Assembly: GCA_020341875.1 (NCBI GenBank) | Contig: CP070839.1 | Span: forward strand, 2,544,685-2,559,771 | Direction: 5' to 3' | Origin: Candidatus Zixiibacteriota bacterium | GTDB taxonomy: Bacteria; Zixibacteria; MSB-5A5; SM1-73 | Length of the DNA: 15,087 nucleotides | Part shown: piece by piece, positions 1 to 7,498 of the stretch | Layout of the letters: each line of letters opens with the position of its first letter | How positions within the stretch are numbered: the first letter of the stretch is position 1 | Position numbers and translations under genes: made by a program | Notes under the pieces: generated by a model | Told to the model about the DNA's origin: nothing | What the model saw: only the letters and a program-made list of their open reading frames with translations | Databases searched by the model: none

Positions 1-266
1 CACAGTTGCCATCCCTTCGCCCTTAATTCCAAACATTCCTGAAGTTGATTCCCGGAACGTGGGTCTAAGTTTCCCTCCCCGGTCTTTTCAAGGCGGAGAC
101 CTCCGCTGCCCCCCGAACCACGAGAGTCCCCACGGTCCAAGAGCAAAGCTGACCAGAAAGACGATGTGAAACATGCACCGGGAGAGTCTCCAGCGTACAG
201 CGGCTTCGCAGTTCACTTGGCGTGCGTATTGAGCTGCGCCAATCGCGGAGTTGATTTTTCGTAGGA

Positions 267-285
267 AACTCTTACGAAAAGAGTT
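267..285. promoter_or_regulatory. Inverted repeat touching the -35 box (operator candidate)
   Basis: AACTCTT (267-273) and AAGAGTT (279-285) form a perfect 7-bp inverted repeat with a 5-nt centre. Its right arm shares two bases with the TTGACA at 284-289. A dyad in this position is typical of a regulator site, but it could also be a chance AT-rich hairpin. Confidence 0.3.
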
Positions 286-311
286 GACAAGAATTCCTAA
301 AACCGTATCTT
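284..311 (+). promoter_or_regulatory. Probable sigma70-type promoter for transketolase
   Basis: A perfect TTGACA -35 hexamer (284-289) is followed after 16 nt by TATCTT (306-311), which matches TATAAT at four of six positions. It lies about 105 nt upstream of the transketolase start and points towards it. Read by eye, not scored with a model. A second TTGACA at 383-388 lies too near the start codon and has no -10 partner. Confidence 0.5.
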
Positions 312-417
312 TCAGCGGTATGTTACAAAATTCACAAGCGCAGGCGTAGACCAGCACAGGTGAATGCTAATAGCTTCCGGATTTGACAGTTGAACTTTTC
401 CGATTTAAGGAGGACAA

Positions 418-2436
418 ATGCCGATAGTTGACTCCAAGACAGGTAAGATAAGGAAAAACTACAACATAGATGAATTGGCCGAGGCCGCCAACCTGATGCG
501 AGGATATAACATGATCTCCCTGTGTGCGGCAGGCTCCGGGCACGCCGGCGGAACCATGTCCATCATGGACATTACCGCGGCCCTGTATCTGCATGCGGCC
601 GACCACGACCCCAAGGATCCTTCCTGGGAGGGGCGGGACCGAATCATCTGGTCCACCGGCCACAAGGCGCCGTCGCTCTACCTTAGCCTGGGAATGGCCG
701 GCTATTTTGACGTGGAAGAGGTGGTTAAGCTCAGGAAGCTGTACAGCCCGTTTCAGGGACATCCCCACTGGCTGAAGCTCCAAGGAGTGGAAGCCCCCAC
801 CGGGTCCCTGGGGCAGGGCTTGAGCATCGCCAACGGAATAGCCCTGGCAGGGAAGCTCAAACGCAAAGACTATCACGTCTTCTGTCTTACCGGAGATGGA
901 GAACATCAGGAGGGACAGGTCTGGGAAGCGATCATGGAGGCCGGCCATTTCAAGCTGGACAATCTGATCAACATAATGGATAAGAACCGCCTGCAAATCG
1001 ATGGCTGGGTAAAGGACGTTATGGACATCGATCCCATCGTGGATAAGTACAAAGCCTTCAAATGGAACGTAATCGAGATAGACGGACACAACATGAAGCA
1101 GATCGTGGAGGCACTAGAGAAGGCCAAGGCCCATAAGGATCAACCCACGGTAATCATTGCCCACACGGTCAAGGGCAAAGGCGTCGATTTCATGGAAGAC
1201 GTGGCCGGCTGGCACGGCAAGTCGCCCATCTGCGAGCAGATGGAAGAGGCCCTGCGGCAGTTGGGGGTCGATAAGAAGCTCGACCACCACAAGCTGGATA
1301 AGAAGGCTGGCGATTATCAGGCGGAGGCGACCAAAAAACTTGAAGCCAAGATGCCTAAGTTCTCGAAGGATTACTTCTGGAACATGCAGGAAAACATGAA
1401 GGTGGATATGGACCCCACCCGCAAAGGCTTTGGTCGCGCCCTGGAGAAGAGAGGAGACGATCCCAGAGTGGTCTGTATGGGGGCGGACATATCCGGTTCC
1501 ATCGCCATCAGCATGTTTCACGATAAGCATCCGGAGAGAAAGAACCGATTCTTGAGCATGGGGATTGCCGAGCAGAGCGGCACCGGCGTGGCAGCCGGTC
1601 TGGCCAAGGAGGGAATGATCCCGGTGTTCGGCACCTACGGCGTATTCGCGGCAGGGAGAAACTTAGACCAACTCAGGACGACGGTGTGTTACGGCGATTT
1701 CAACGTTCTGATCGCCGGGGCGCACGGCGGGGTCTCAGTCGGGCCGGACGGAGCCACCCACCAGGCACTGGAGGATCTCTTCCAGACATGCGGGCTGCCC
1801 AACATGCACGTGGTGGTCCCCTGCGATTCAATCGAAACCGAAAGAGCCACAGAGGCGCTCCTATTCGACGTTGAGGGACCCAAGTTCGTCAGGTTCGCCC
1901 GCGAGGCTACCCCCATAGTCACGGACGAGAATACCCCCTTCAAGTTCGGGGAAGCAAACATCTACAGGTACAGGGGAGAAAAGAATAAGTTCAAGGATGC
2001 CTTTGAGGTGAAATTAGCGTCCGAATACGCCTCGGAAAACGAGGACCTGACCATCATCGCCTGCGGCCCCGAGGTCCCGGAGGCCATGCGCGCGGCGTGG
2101 ATACTGAAGGAGGATTTCGGCATCGAGACCAGAATCATGAACGTGCATACGTTGAAGCCCCTGAAGAAAGATCCGGTAGTCAAGGCCGCACTTGAGACCG
2201 GTATCATCGTCACCGCCGAGGAGCACCAGGTGGGCGGATTCGGCAACTGGATAAGCGCCATCGTCTCTCAAGCGCCCGAACTGTACAAGAAACCCCTTCT
2301 GATGGGAATGATCGGGGTCATGGACAGGTTCGGCGAATCCGGAAAGCCCTGGGAGCTGATAAAGGAGTTCGAGGTCTCTGCAGAGCACATCGCCCAGAAG
2401 GCTAAAGAACTTTATGATATAAAGCAGAAAGGATGA
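418..2436 (+). CDS. tkt: Transketolase, full length (N- and C-terminal halves fused)
   Basis: Thiamine-diphosphate enzyme that moves two-carbon ketol units between sugar phosphates in the non-oxidative pentose phosphate or Calvin-type pathways; cytosolic. The 672-residue length fits one-chain transketolases (about 660), not the split two-subunit form. In the N-terminal half, H42 (GSGHAGG), H82 (TGHKAPS) and H115 stand where family active-site histidines are expected. The ThDP/metal motif is GDGE at 159-162 with N190 about 30 residues later. The pyrimidine-binding half has the catalytic glutamate E385 (GIAEQ) and H448 in DGATHQ. The C-terminal domain runs from about 530. The start is ATG after AAGGAGG (407-413, 4-nt spacer). 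The gap to the aminotransferase is 140 bp, so co-transcription is possible but not shown. The family call is secure. A dihydroxyacetone or DXP synthase is less likely because of the motifs and overall arrangement. Confidence 0.95.
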   Translation: MPIVDSKTGKIRKNYNIDELAEAANLMRGYNMISLCAAGSGHAGGTMSIMDITAALYLHAADHDPKDPSWEGRDRIIWSTGHKAPSLYLSLGMAGYFDVEEVVKLRKLYSPFQGHPHWLKLQGVEAPTGSLGQGLSIANGIALAGKLKRKDYHVFCLTGDGEHQEGQVWEAIMEAGHFKLDNLINIMDKNRLQIDGWVKDVMDIDPIVDKYKAFKWNVIEIDGHNMKQIVEALEKAKAHKDQPTVIIAHTVKGKGVDFMEDVAGWHGKSPICEQMEEALRQLGVDKKLDHHKLDKKAGDYQAEATKKLEAKMPKFSKDYFWNMQENMKVDMDPTRKGFGRALEKRGDDPRVVCMGADISGSIAISMFHDKHPERKNRFLSMGIAEQSGTGVAAGLAKEGMIPVFGTYGVFAAGRNLDQLRTTVCYGDFNVLIAGAHGGVSVGPDGATHQALEDLFQTCGLPNMHVVVPCDSIETERATEALLFDVEGPKFVRFAREATPIVTDENTPFKFGEANIYRYRGEKNKFKDAFEVKLASEYASENEDLTIIACGPEVPEAMRAAWILKEDFGIETRIMNVHTLKPLKKDPVVKAALETGIIVTAEEHQVGGFGNWISAIVSQAPELYKKPLLMGMIGVMDRFGESGKPWELIKEFEVSAEHIAQKAKELYDIKQKG

Positions 2437-2445
2437 GAAAACCTG

Positions 2446-2477
2446 AAGGACGGACGAAGGACGGCGAATGACGGGCG
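2446..2477 (+). repeat. Three degenerate 10-11-nt tandem units
   Basis: Units AAGGACGGACG (2446-2456), AAGGACGGCG (2457-2466) and AATGACGGGCG (2467-2477) follow one another directly after the transketolase stop. Just beyond, ATGACG (2468-2473) can pair with CGTCAT (2491-2496) in a weak 6-bp hairpin. The copy number is too low to suggest a known repeat family. Confidence 0.35.
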
Positions 2478-2576
2478 AAAATCCATTATTCGTCATCAGT
2501 CACTTGATCTTCTTATCGGAGCAGGAGTACAGCCTCAATCCGAACCGAGATTGGAGAATCACTGTCGGAGGACAAG

Positions 2577-3740
2577 ATGAGATTAGCTGAGAGAATGTCG
2601 AGATTGGGAACCGAGACCGCTTTTGAGGTGTTGGCCAAAGCCAAACAGTTGGAAGCAAAGGGGAAGGACGTCATTCATCTGGAAATCGGGGAGCCGGATT
2701 TCGATACCCCCAGGAATATCGTCGATGCAGGAATAAAAGCCCTTAATGAGGGATACACGCACTACAACCCGTCTGCCGGGATTCCCGAGCTAAGGGAGGT
2801 AATAGCAAAGGAGATAGCGAAAACCAGAAAGATCGACGTCAACCCGGACCAGGTGGTGGTGACCCCGGGAGCAAAGCCGATCATGTTCTTCTGCATCCTG
2901 GCACTGGTGGATGAGGGAGATGAGGTTATATACCCCAACCCGGGCTTTCCCATTTATGAGTCGGTGATAAACTTCCTCGGAGCCAAGGCTGTTCCCATCC
3001 AGATACGGGAGGAGAACGATTTCGGTCTGGATACCGACGAGTTGAAAAAACTGGTGACCGACAAGACCAAGATGATTATCGTCAACTCTCCGGCGAACCC
3101 CACCGGAGGAATGCTGACCAAGGACGATCTGAAGGTGATTGCCGACATAGCGCTCTCCAGGGATATCTCCGTTCTGTCGGACGAGATCTATAGTCGCATA
3201 ATCTACGAGGGGAGCCATCACAGCATCTCGTCTTTTCCGGGTATGCAGGAGAGGACCATAATCTTAGACGGTTTCTCCAAGACCTACGCCATGACCGGAT
3301 GGAGATTGGGCTACGGGGTGATGAGAGAAGACTTAGCGGTGCTGATCGCCAAGCTGCAGACCAACTCAAACTCCTGCACCGCCACCTTCACTCAGAGGGC
3401 GGGGATCGAGGCCATCACCGGTCCGCAGGACGAGGTGGAGAGGATGGGGGCGGAGTTTAAGAGACGAAGAGACGTAATAGTGGAGGGCTTAAACGCCATA
3501 CCGCGCATCAGCTGCAAGACTCCCAGGGGAGCCTTCTATGTTTTTCCCAATGTCAAGGAGATCGGGTGGGAGGTGCGGAAGTTGAGCGACTATATCCTCA
3601 ACGAAGCCGGAGTGGCGGTACTTTTCGGAACCTCGTTCGGAGAGTATGGAGAAGGGTACATCCGCCTGTCCTATGCCAACAGCGTGGAGAATATAAAGGA
3701 AGGACTGTCCCGGATTGAAAAGGCGCTGCAAAAAATATGA
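2577..3740 (+). CDS. Class I/II pyridoxal-phosphate aminotransferase, aspartate-type
   Basis: PLP-dependent fold-type I aminotransferase, most likely an aspartate aminotransferase of the I-gamma group (about 385-400 residues; here 387); cytosolic amino-donor metabolism. Seen in order: the N-terminal EIGEPDFDTP segment, GYTHYNPSAG (substrate/PLP region), N174 in NSPANPTGG, D202 and Y205 in SDEIYS, the Schiff-base lysine K235 in DGFSKTYAMTGWRLGY, and the carboxylate-binding arginine R363 in GYIRLSYA. These are the full set of expected PLP contacts. The ATG start follows GGAGG (2567-2571) with a 5-nt spacer. Arginine codons are mostly AGA/AGG, as in neighbouring genes. The exact substrate (aspartate, alanine, aromatic or another) cannot be read from sequence, so no symbol is given. 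No terminator follows directly. Confidence 0.92.
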   Translation: MRLAERMSRLGTETAFEVLAKAKQLEAKGKDVIHLEIGEPDFDTPRNIVDAGIKALNEGYTHYNPSAGIPELREVIAKEIAKTRKIDVNPDQVVVTPGAKPIMFFCILALVDEGDEVIYPNPGFPIYESVINFLGAKAVPIQIREENDFGLDTDELKKLVTDKTKMIIVNSPANPTGGMLTKDDLKVIADIALSRDISVLSDEIYSRIIYEGSHHSISSFPGMQERTIILDGFSKTYAMTGWRLGYGVMREDLAVLIAKLQTNSNSCTATFTQRAGIEAITGPQDEVERMGAEFKRRRDVIVEGLNAIPRISCKTPRGAFYVFPNVKEIGWEVRKLSDYILNEAGVAVLFGTSFGEYGEGYIRLSYANSVENIKEGLSRIEKALQKI

Positions 3741-3843
3741 TAGGAATCCCGCGCTGGAGCTGAAGCGTCGGCTGCAAAAAAAAGTCCGATCTGATCGAAA
3801 AAAGGCTTTACAGGATACAGAACAGCCGTTATCTTCGGCCCGG

Positions 3844-3861
3844 TTCCCGGTTGCCCGGGAA
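3844..3861 (+). other. Perfect 7-bp GC-rich hairpin, no T-tract
   Basis: TTCCCGG (3844-3850), a TTGC loop and CCGGGAA (3855-3861) form a stable stem about 100 nt after the aminotransferase stop. No U-run follows, so it is not a standard intrinsic terminator. It may be a 3'-end stabilising or Rho-associated structure. Confidence 0.3.
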
Positions 3862-4160
3862 AGTGGGGGTGAGGGAAGAGGGGTGGAACTCGGAGAAAAA
3901 GTACAAATAAGACTTGACAAAAAGCAAAACTGACTTTAGATAGCTCCGTATACGTAGGGGGGCTAAGAGAAGGCGTGATAACGCAGTAAACTGTAGTAGA
4001 GGAGTAGGTTCATCAATGTTCAGTCATCGGATTTGACTTCCTCCGTGTGACCCGCTGAGTTAGTTCTGTAAAAAGGATTTTTGGGCTAGGACAAAAGAGG
4101 GTCGGTTCACATTTTGGCATCTTCTCCGCTGGATTTACATCCTAAACTTTTTGGGCCGTC

Positions 4161-4188
4161 TGTCGATCATATAAGAGGTGAATCGACA
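4161..4188. promoter_or_regulatory. Inverted repeat flanking a -10-like TATAAG
   Basis: TGTCGAT (4161-4167) and ATCGACA (4182-4188) are perfect 7-bp arms separated by 14 nt. The centre contains TATAAG (4170-4175), which matches the -10 consensus at five of six positions. There is no good -35 hexamer at the usual distance (TTTTTG at 4148-4153 is poor). It could be an operator over an activator-dependent promoter, or an RNA hairpin. The fit to a regulator site is inferred. Confidence 0.3.
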
Positions 4189-4270
4189 AGAACTTAAACG
4201 CTCAGAGGAGGAGTTTTCCAAGGGGCGTAAATCGAGGATGTAGAAGCAACAGCACTTCCACAAATCGAGC

Positions 4271-4288
4271 CGTTGCCGGATTGCAACG
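4271..4288. other. Small perfect hairpin in the operon leader
   Basis: CGTTGC (4271-4276) and GCAACG (4283-4288) pair perfectly around a 6-nt loop (CGGATT). It lies about 245 nt before the receptor start. No T-run follows. Confidence 0.25.
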
Positions 4289-4489
4289 CCTTTCTTCGTA
4301 GCCATGGGAGGGACTGCCGTTTCCGCTCGGAATCAATGGGTTCACCGTAAGGATAACTCGACCCACAGGATGGAACAAGATTGAGCCGGAAAGATGGTTC
4401 AACTCAGGAATATTCGTTCCACAGTGCAAACGTAACGTTAACCTTTCCAAGAAGGAGGTGAGGAGCCAAGAGCAAAAGGTAACATTTTG

Positions 4490-4531
4490 GTGAACGCTTT
4501 TGGGGTTAACTTTTCAACCGGAGGGAAGTAA
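4490..4531 (+). CDS. Possible 13-codon leader ORF abutting the receptor gene
   Basis: GTG at 4490 opens a 13-codon frame that ends with TAA at 4529-4531, one base before the TTG start of the receptor and downstream of the receptor's own Shine-Dalgarno site. A ribosome finishing here could re-initiate on the weak TTG start. The leader's own Shine-Dalgarno site is poor (AAAAGG at 4474-4479, 10-nt spacer), and a frame this short may be chance. Speculative. Confidence 0.15.
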   Translation: MNAFGVNFSTGGK

Positions 4532-4535
4532 ATTG
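4520..4535 (+). promoter_or_regulatory. Ribosome binding site that fixes a TTG start
   Basis: GGAGGG (4520-4525) lies 7 nt before TTG at 4533. The frame is open further upstream to a TTG at 4500, but that start has no Shine-Dalgarno site and would put about 11 extra residues before a good signal peptide. TTG 4533 is therefore chosen. Confidence 0.75.
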
Positions 4536-7436
4536 AAAAACAAACACATACTGAAGCTGATGCTCACCGCAGGATTACTTCTCTTTGTCTCTTCCTCGCT
4601 GGTCTTCGGTGGAACCACCGGAAAGATAGCGGGGGTGATCAAGGACAAGGACACAGGTGAGCGGCTGCCGGGGGTGGCCGTGGTGATCGTAGGAACCACC
4701 ATGGGGGCGGCAGCCAACGAGGACGGAGAATACTTCATTCTCAATGTGATACCGGGAGCATACAAACTGAGAGCTACCCTTATAGGCTACGCTCCTTTTG
4801 AGGTGGACAACGTCTCCGTTTCGCTGGATTTGACCACCACCATCGACTTCGAGTTGGTCTCGGAGGCGGTGGAGGTGAGGGGTGTCACCGTCGTCGCGGA
4901 GAGGCCGATATTCGAGCCTGATTTGACCTCGACCGCGCACATAATCACCTCGGTGGACGTGGTTCACCGGCCGGTGATCAATACCGACGGGATCATCTAC
5001 CGTACTCCCGGGGTGGTCTTCGATCCCATTGCCGGGCCCATGAATTCGGGTACCCAGGGGACGGTGCTTGGAAACGAGGGCAACCGGGTGATAGACACCG
5101 CCAACCCGGGGGTCACCCTGAGAGGAGGACGCCCCCAGGAGGTGGTCTACATGGTGGATGGTTTGTCCATCACCGATCCCATCCTGTCGGGTCAGGCCAC
5201 CAACCTGAACCACTTTACCATCGCCGAGGTGCAGTTGATCACCAGCGGGTTCAATGCCGAGTACGGCAACGCCATGTCCGGAATCGTCAATTACGTCACC
5301 CAGGAGGGCGGCTCCAAGTTCACCGGGAAGTACCAGTACTCAACCGATCAGATTTTCGGGGACGATCTGGATTTTGGGACCAATGAGCATTTCTTAAGCT
5401 TCGGCGGACCCGTGCCCGGAACCCAGGACAAGCTGACCTACTTCCTCAGCGGTAACCTCTATCTTACTGACGATTGGGGCCCTCGGCACCACAAGCTGCC
5501 TCACCATGATCAGCAAACCTACCGCACGCAGGGAAAGCTGGCTTACAAGCTTACTCCGTCGATTACCCTGCGGGCCGGGGGGTTCCGCAACAGGAGGCAG
5601 TACGAGAGGTACAACCACAGCTGGCTGTACAATCTGGAAAGTTACAACGCCACCATGGAGAAGGCCAGACAGGTCTGGCTGAGCGTGACTCATTCGGTCT
5701 CAAAGAGCACTTTCTACGAGGCCAGGGCCGGTTTCTTCAAGAACGATTTCCACATCGGAAGACGCTTGGACGAGCACTTCCTGGAGCGTACCGCCTTCGA
5801 TCTGTTCCCGGCGGACACAGTCGCGGCAGAGGCCTTCATTGCCGAGCATAAGGAGGAAGTGTGGAACGGCGACTGGTGGGAGGACTACGTGTTTGCCTGG
5901 CCCACCCCCGCTACCCAGCACTGGCAGCGATACCGGGAGCGCAGGCAGGAGCAGAACTATGAGCTGGCCGTGGACAACATGTTCTGGTCTCACTACGATA
6001 CCAGAACCTTCCAGAAGAGGGGCAGCGAGATAATCCAGGGGAGATTCGACATCACCAGCCAGGTGACCTTTAACCATCAACTGAAAGCCGGAGTGGAGAT
6101 CAACGACTATACCATCAACAGGCACTTCAACAGCCTTCCCTGGGACGCCCAGCCATTTATAGACATCTATGAGTACAATCCTTTTGGCGCGGCCTTCTAC
6201 GTTCAGGATAAGATCGAATTCCAGGGCCTGGTGGTAAACGTCGGCGGCAGGGTGGATTATCTGAGCAAGGAGGCCAAGGCCTGGGATGACGAGATGGATC
6301 CCCCGGCCAGACCTGATCTGGAAACGGATGACATCGGCGGAAGGACCAAGGAAGTGGACGCCAACATAACCTTCAGCCCCAGGTTGGGGATCTCACATCC
6401 GGTTTCGGATAAGATGACCATCTTCTTCAATTATGGCCACTTTACCCAGCAGCCCCGTTTCCTGGAGCTGTATGAGACCCTTGCGCCCAACCTGCAGAGG
6501 GCCAATCAGAGAGTGGGAAACCCCGATCTGAAGCCGACCAGGAACATACAGTACGAACTGGGTCTCAACCGGGCCATAACTCGTGACGTCAGGTTCAATA
6601 TCACCGCCTACTACAAGGACGTCTTCAACATGTCCCAGTCGGAGAGGCTCTTCATCGTGCCTCAGCCCTACGACGTCTACAAGAACTTGGACTACGCCAA
6701 CGTGAAGGGCATGGAGGTGACCCTGTCCAAGCGGCCCAGAAGGTTCTTATCCTTCAACCTGAGCTACGTTTTGCAGTTTGCTGAGGGGACCAACTCCGAC
6801 TACATCGACCAGTACGAGTTCCACTCCCGTAACCCAACCGATCCGGTGACCGGACTGCCGAGAGTCTTCCCGCAGAGCGTCAATCCATTGGACTTCGACC
6901 GAAGACACAGCGTCGTGGCCCAGGTCGACTGGAGATTCCCCGATGACTTCGATGTGGTCGCCTTGCGAAACTTCGGAGTGAACGTGATCTCCGAGGCCAG
7001 CAGCGGTCTTCCTTACACCAAGAGGGACTTCAGAGGCAACCGGGTGGGAACCACCAACCAGTACCGTAAGCCCTGGATCTACAACACCGACCTGACCGTT
7101 GACAAGAGCTTCGACCTCATGGGCAGGGAGGTCAACTTCTTCGTCCAGGTGTTCAACCTATTCGATCGGATCAACATCATCAACGTCTATCCTGCCACCG
7201 GCAGTCCCAGCGACGACGGCTATCGTCTGGATCCTGAGGCGGTGGTGGACCCCAACGAGGACGAAGAGCACCAGTACTGGGATTGGATAGTGGTAAAGGA
7301 CACCAACGAGGATGGGCATATCAGCGCGGAGGAACAGGCGGCGGCGTACACCGCAGCATACCAGCAGTATGCCAACGACCCCATGAACTACGGGGCTCCC
7401 CAACAGATCAGGGTCGGTTTCTACGTTGCCTTCTAA
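4533..7436 (+). CDS. TonB-dependent outer-membrane receptor with N-terminal carboxypeptidase-regulatory-like domain
   Basis: Energised outer-membrane gate of the SusC/CirA-like class; the ligand is unknown. Of 967 residues, about 1-27 form a Sec signal peptide (lysine-rich start, LMLTAGLLLFVSSSLVFG core). A CarboxypepD_reg-like beta domain covers about 28-110 (TGKIAGVIKDKDTGERLPGV, then NEDGEYFILNVIPGAYKL). The plug is at about 125-258 (TLRGGRPQEVVYMVDGLSI, FNAEYGNAMSGIVNYVT), and the barrel extends to the C-terminus, ending GFYVAF with the terminal aromatic expected for BAM insertion. The longest feature of note is an EF-hand loop at 923-934 in the loop before the last strand. It is the first gene of a three-gene operon; the next gene begins 62 nt after its stop. 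The TTG start and possible leader ORF hint at limited translation. The family call is firm and the substrate is open. Confidence 0.93.
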   Translation: MKNKHILKLMLTAGLLLFVSSSLVFGGTTGKIAGVIKDKDTGERLPGVAVVIVGTTMGAAANEDGEYFILNVIPGAYKLRATLIGYAPFEVDNVSVSLDLTTTIDFELVSEAVEVRGVTVVAERPIFEPDLTSTAHIITSVDVVHRPVINTDGIIYRTPGVVFDPIAGPMNSGTQGTVLGNEGNRVIDTANPGVTLRGGRPQEVVYMVDGLSITDPILSGQATNLNHFTIAEVQLITSGFNAEYGNAMSGIVNYVTQEGGSKFTGKYQYSTDQIFGDDLDFGTNEHFLSFGGPVPGTQDKLTYFLSGNLYLTDDWGPRHHKLPHHDQQTYRTQGKLAYKLTPSITLRAGGFRNRRQYERYNHSWLYNLESYNATMEKARQVWLSVTHSVSKSTFYEARAGFFKNDFHIGRRLDEHFLERTAFDLFPADTVAAEAFIAEHKEEVWNGDWWEDYVFAWPTPATQHWQRYRERRQEQNYELAVDNMFWSHYDTRTFQKRGSEIIQGRFDITSQVTFNHQLKAGVEINDYTINRHFNSLPWDAQPFIDIYEYNPFGAAFYVQDKIEFQGLVVNVGGRVDYLSKEAKAWDDEMDPPARPDLETDDIGGRTKEVDANITFSPRLGISHPVSDKMTIFFNYGHFTQQPRFLELYETLAPNLQRANQRVGNPDLKPTRNIQYELGLNRAITRDVRFNITAYYKDVFNMSQSERLFIVPQPYDVYKNLDYANVKGMEVTLSKRPRRFLSFNLSYVLQFAEGTNSDYIDQYEFHSRNPTDPVTGLPRVFPQSVNPLDFDRRHSVVAQVDWRFPDDFDVVALRNFGVNVISEASSGLPYTKRDFRGNRVGTTNQYRKPWIYNTDLTVDKSFDLMGREVNFFVQVFNLFDRINIINVYPATGSPSDDGYRLDPEAVVDPNEDEEHQYWDWIVVKDTNEDGHISAEEQAAAYTAAYQQYANDPMNYGAPQQIRVGFYVAF
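7299..7334 (+). other. EF-hand calcium loop inside the receptor
   Basis: Residues 923-934 (DTNEDGHISAEE) match the canonical 12-residue EF-hand loop: D1, N3, D5, G6, I8 and E12 are all present. A likely exit helix follows (EQAAAYTAAYQQYAND), and an aromatic, acidic segment precedes it. The loop lies between the penultimate strand (VNFFVQVFNLFDRINIINVY) and the last strand (QIRVGFYVAF). In the usual 22-strand topology that loop faces outside the cell. The motif is seen; the topology and calcium binding are inferred. Confidence 0.7.
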
Positions 7437-7498
7437 GGGTCAATGCGATGCGAAGCAAAGATTCATTCGAGGAATGGATTTTTGAAAGGAGATATGAC

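Larger units (their letters stand above)
1..417. other. Non-coding leader region upstream of transketolase
   Basis: No convincing gene is visible in this stretch. The only long open frame is on the minus strand (88-357); it has no recognisable domain and reads as chance. A GC-rich hairpin sits at 93-106 (GCGGAG-AC-CTCCGC) without a following T-run, so it is not a clear terminator on either strand. A probable promoter and an overlapping inverted repeat lie at 267-311 and are listed separately. The transketolase Shine-Dalgarno site is at 407-413. The gene to the left of the window cannot be inferred. Confidence 0.6.
3741..4532. other. 792-bp gene-free stretch before the surface operon
   Basis: No supported gene lies here. 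Short open frames (3715-3933 plus, 4202-4450 minus) lack Shine-Dalgarno sites and family resemblance. The structure that can be seen is a perfect 7-bp GC-rich hairpin at 3844-3861, a TTGACA at 3914-3919 with only a poor -10 partner, a 6-nt G-run at 3957-3962, a 7-bp inverted repeat around a TATAAG at 4161-4188, a 6-bp hairpin CGTTGC/GCAACG at 4271-4288, and an orphan AAGGAGGTGA at 4452-4461. No riboswitch class was recognised; cobalamin and TPP consensus boxes were looked for by eye and not found. It probably holds the promoter and 5' leader of the operon. Confidence 0.6.

Noticed and set aside
88..357. 89-residue minus-strand open frame upstream of transketolase
   Set aside because: No Shine-Dalgarno site was identified and it has no family resemblance. 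It overlaps the probable transketolase promoter and dyad.
3715..3933. 72-residue plus-strand frame after the aminotransferase
   Set aside because: It overlaps the end of the aminotransferase in another frame, is very basic and low in complexity, lacks a Shine-Dalgarno site, and runs through a hairpin.
4304..4384. 26-codon ATG frame in the leader
   Set aside because: No ribosome binding site and no recognisable sequence; length fits chance.
4202..4450. 82-residue minus-strand frame in the operon leader
   Set aside because: No Shine-Dalgarno site is present and no domain was recognised. It is antisense to the probable leader of the receptor operon.
3741..4532. Cobalamin or other metabolite riboswitch before the TonB-dependent receptor
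   Set aside because: The B12-box and other consensus blocks were looked for by eye and not found. A covariance-model (Infernal/Rfam) search would settle it.
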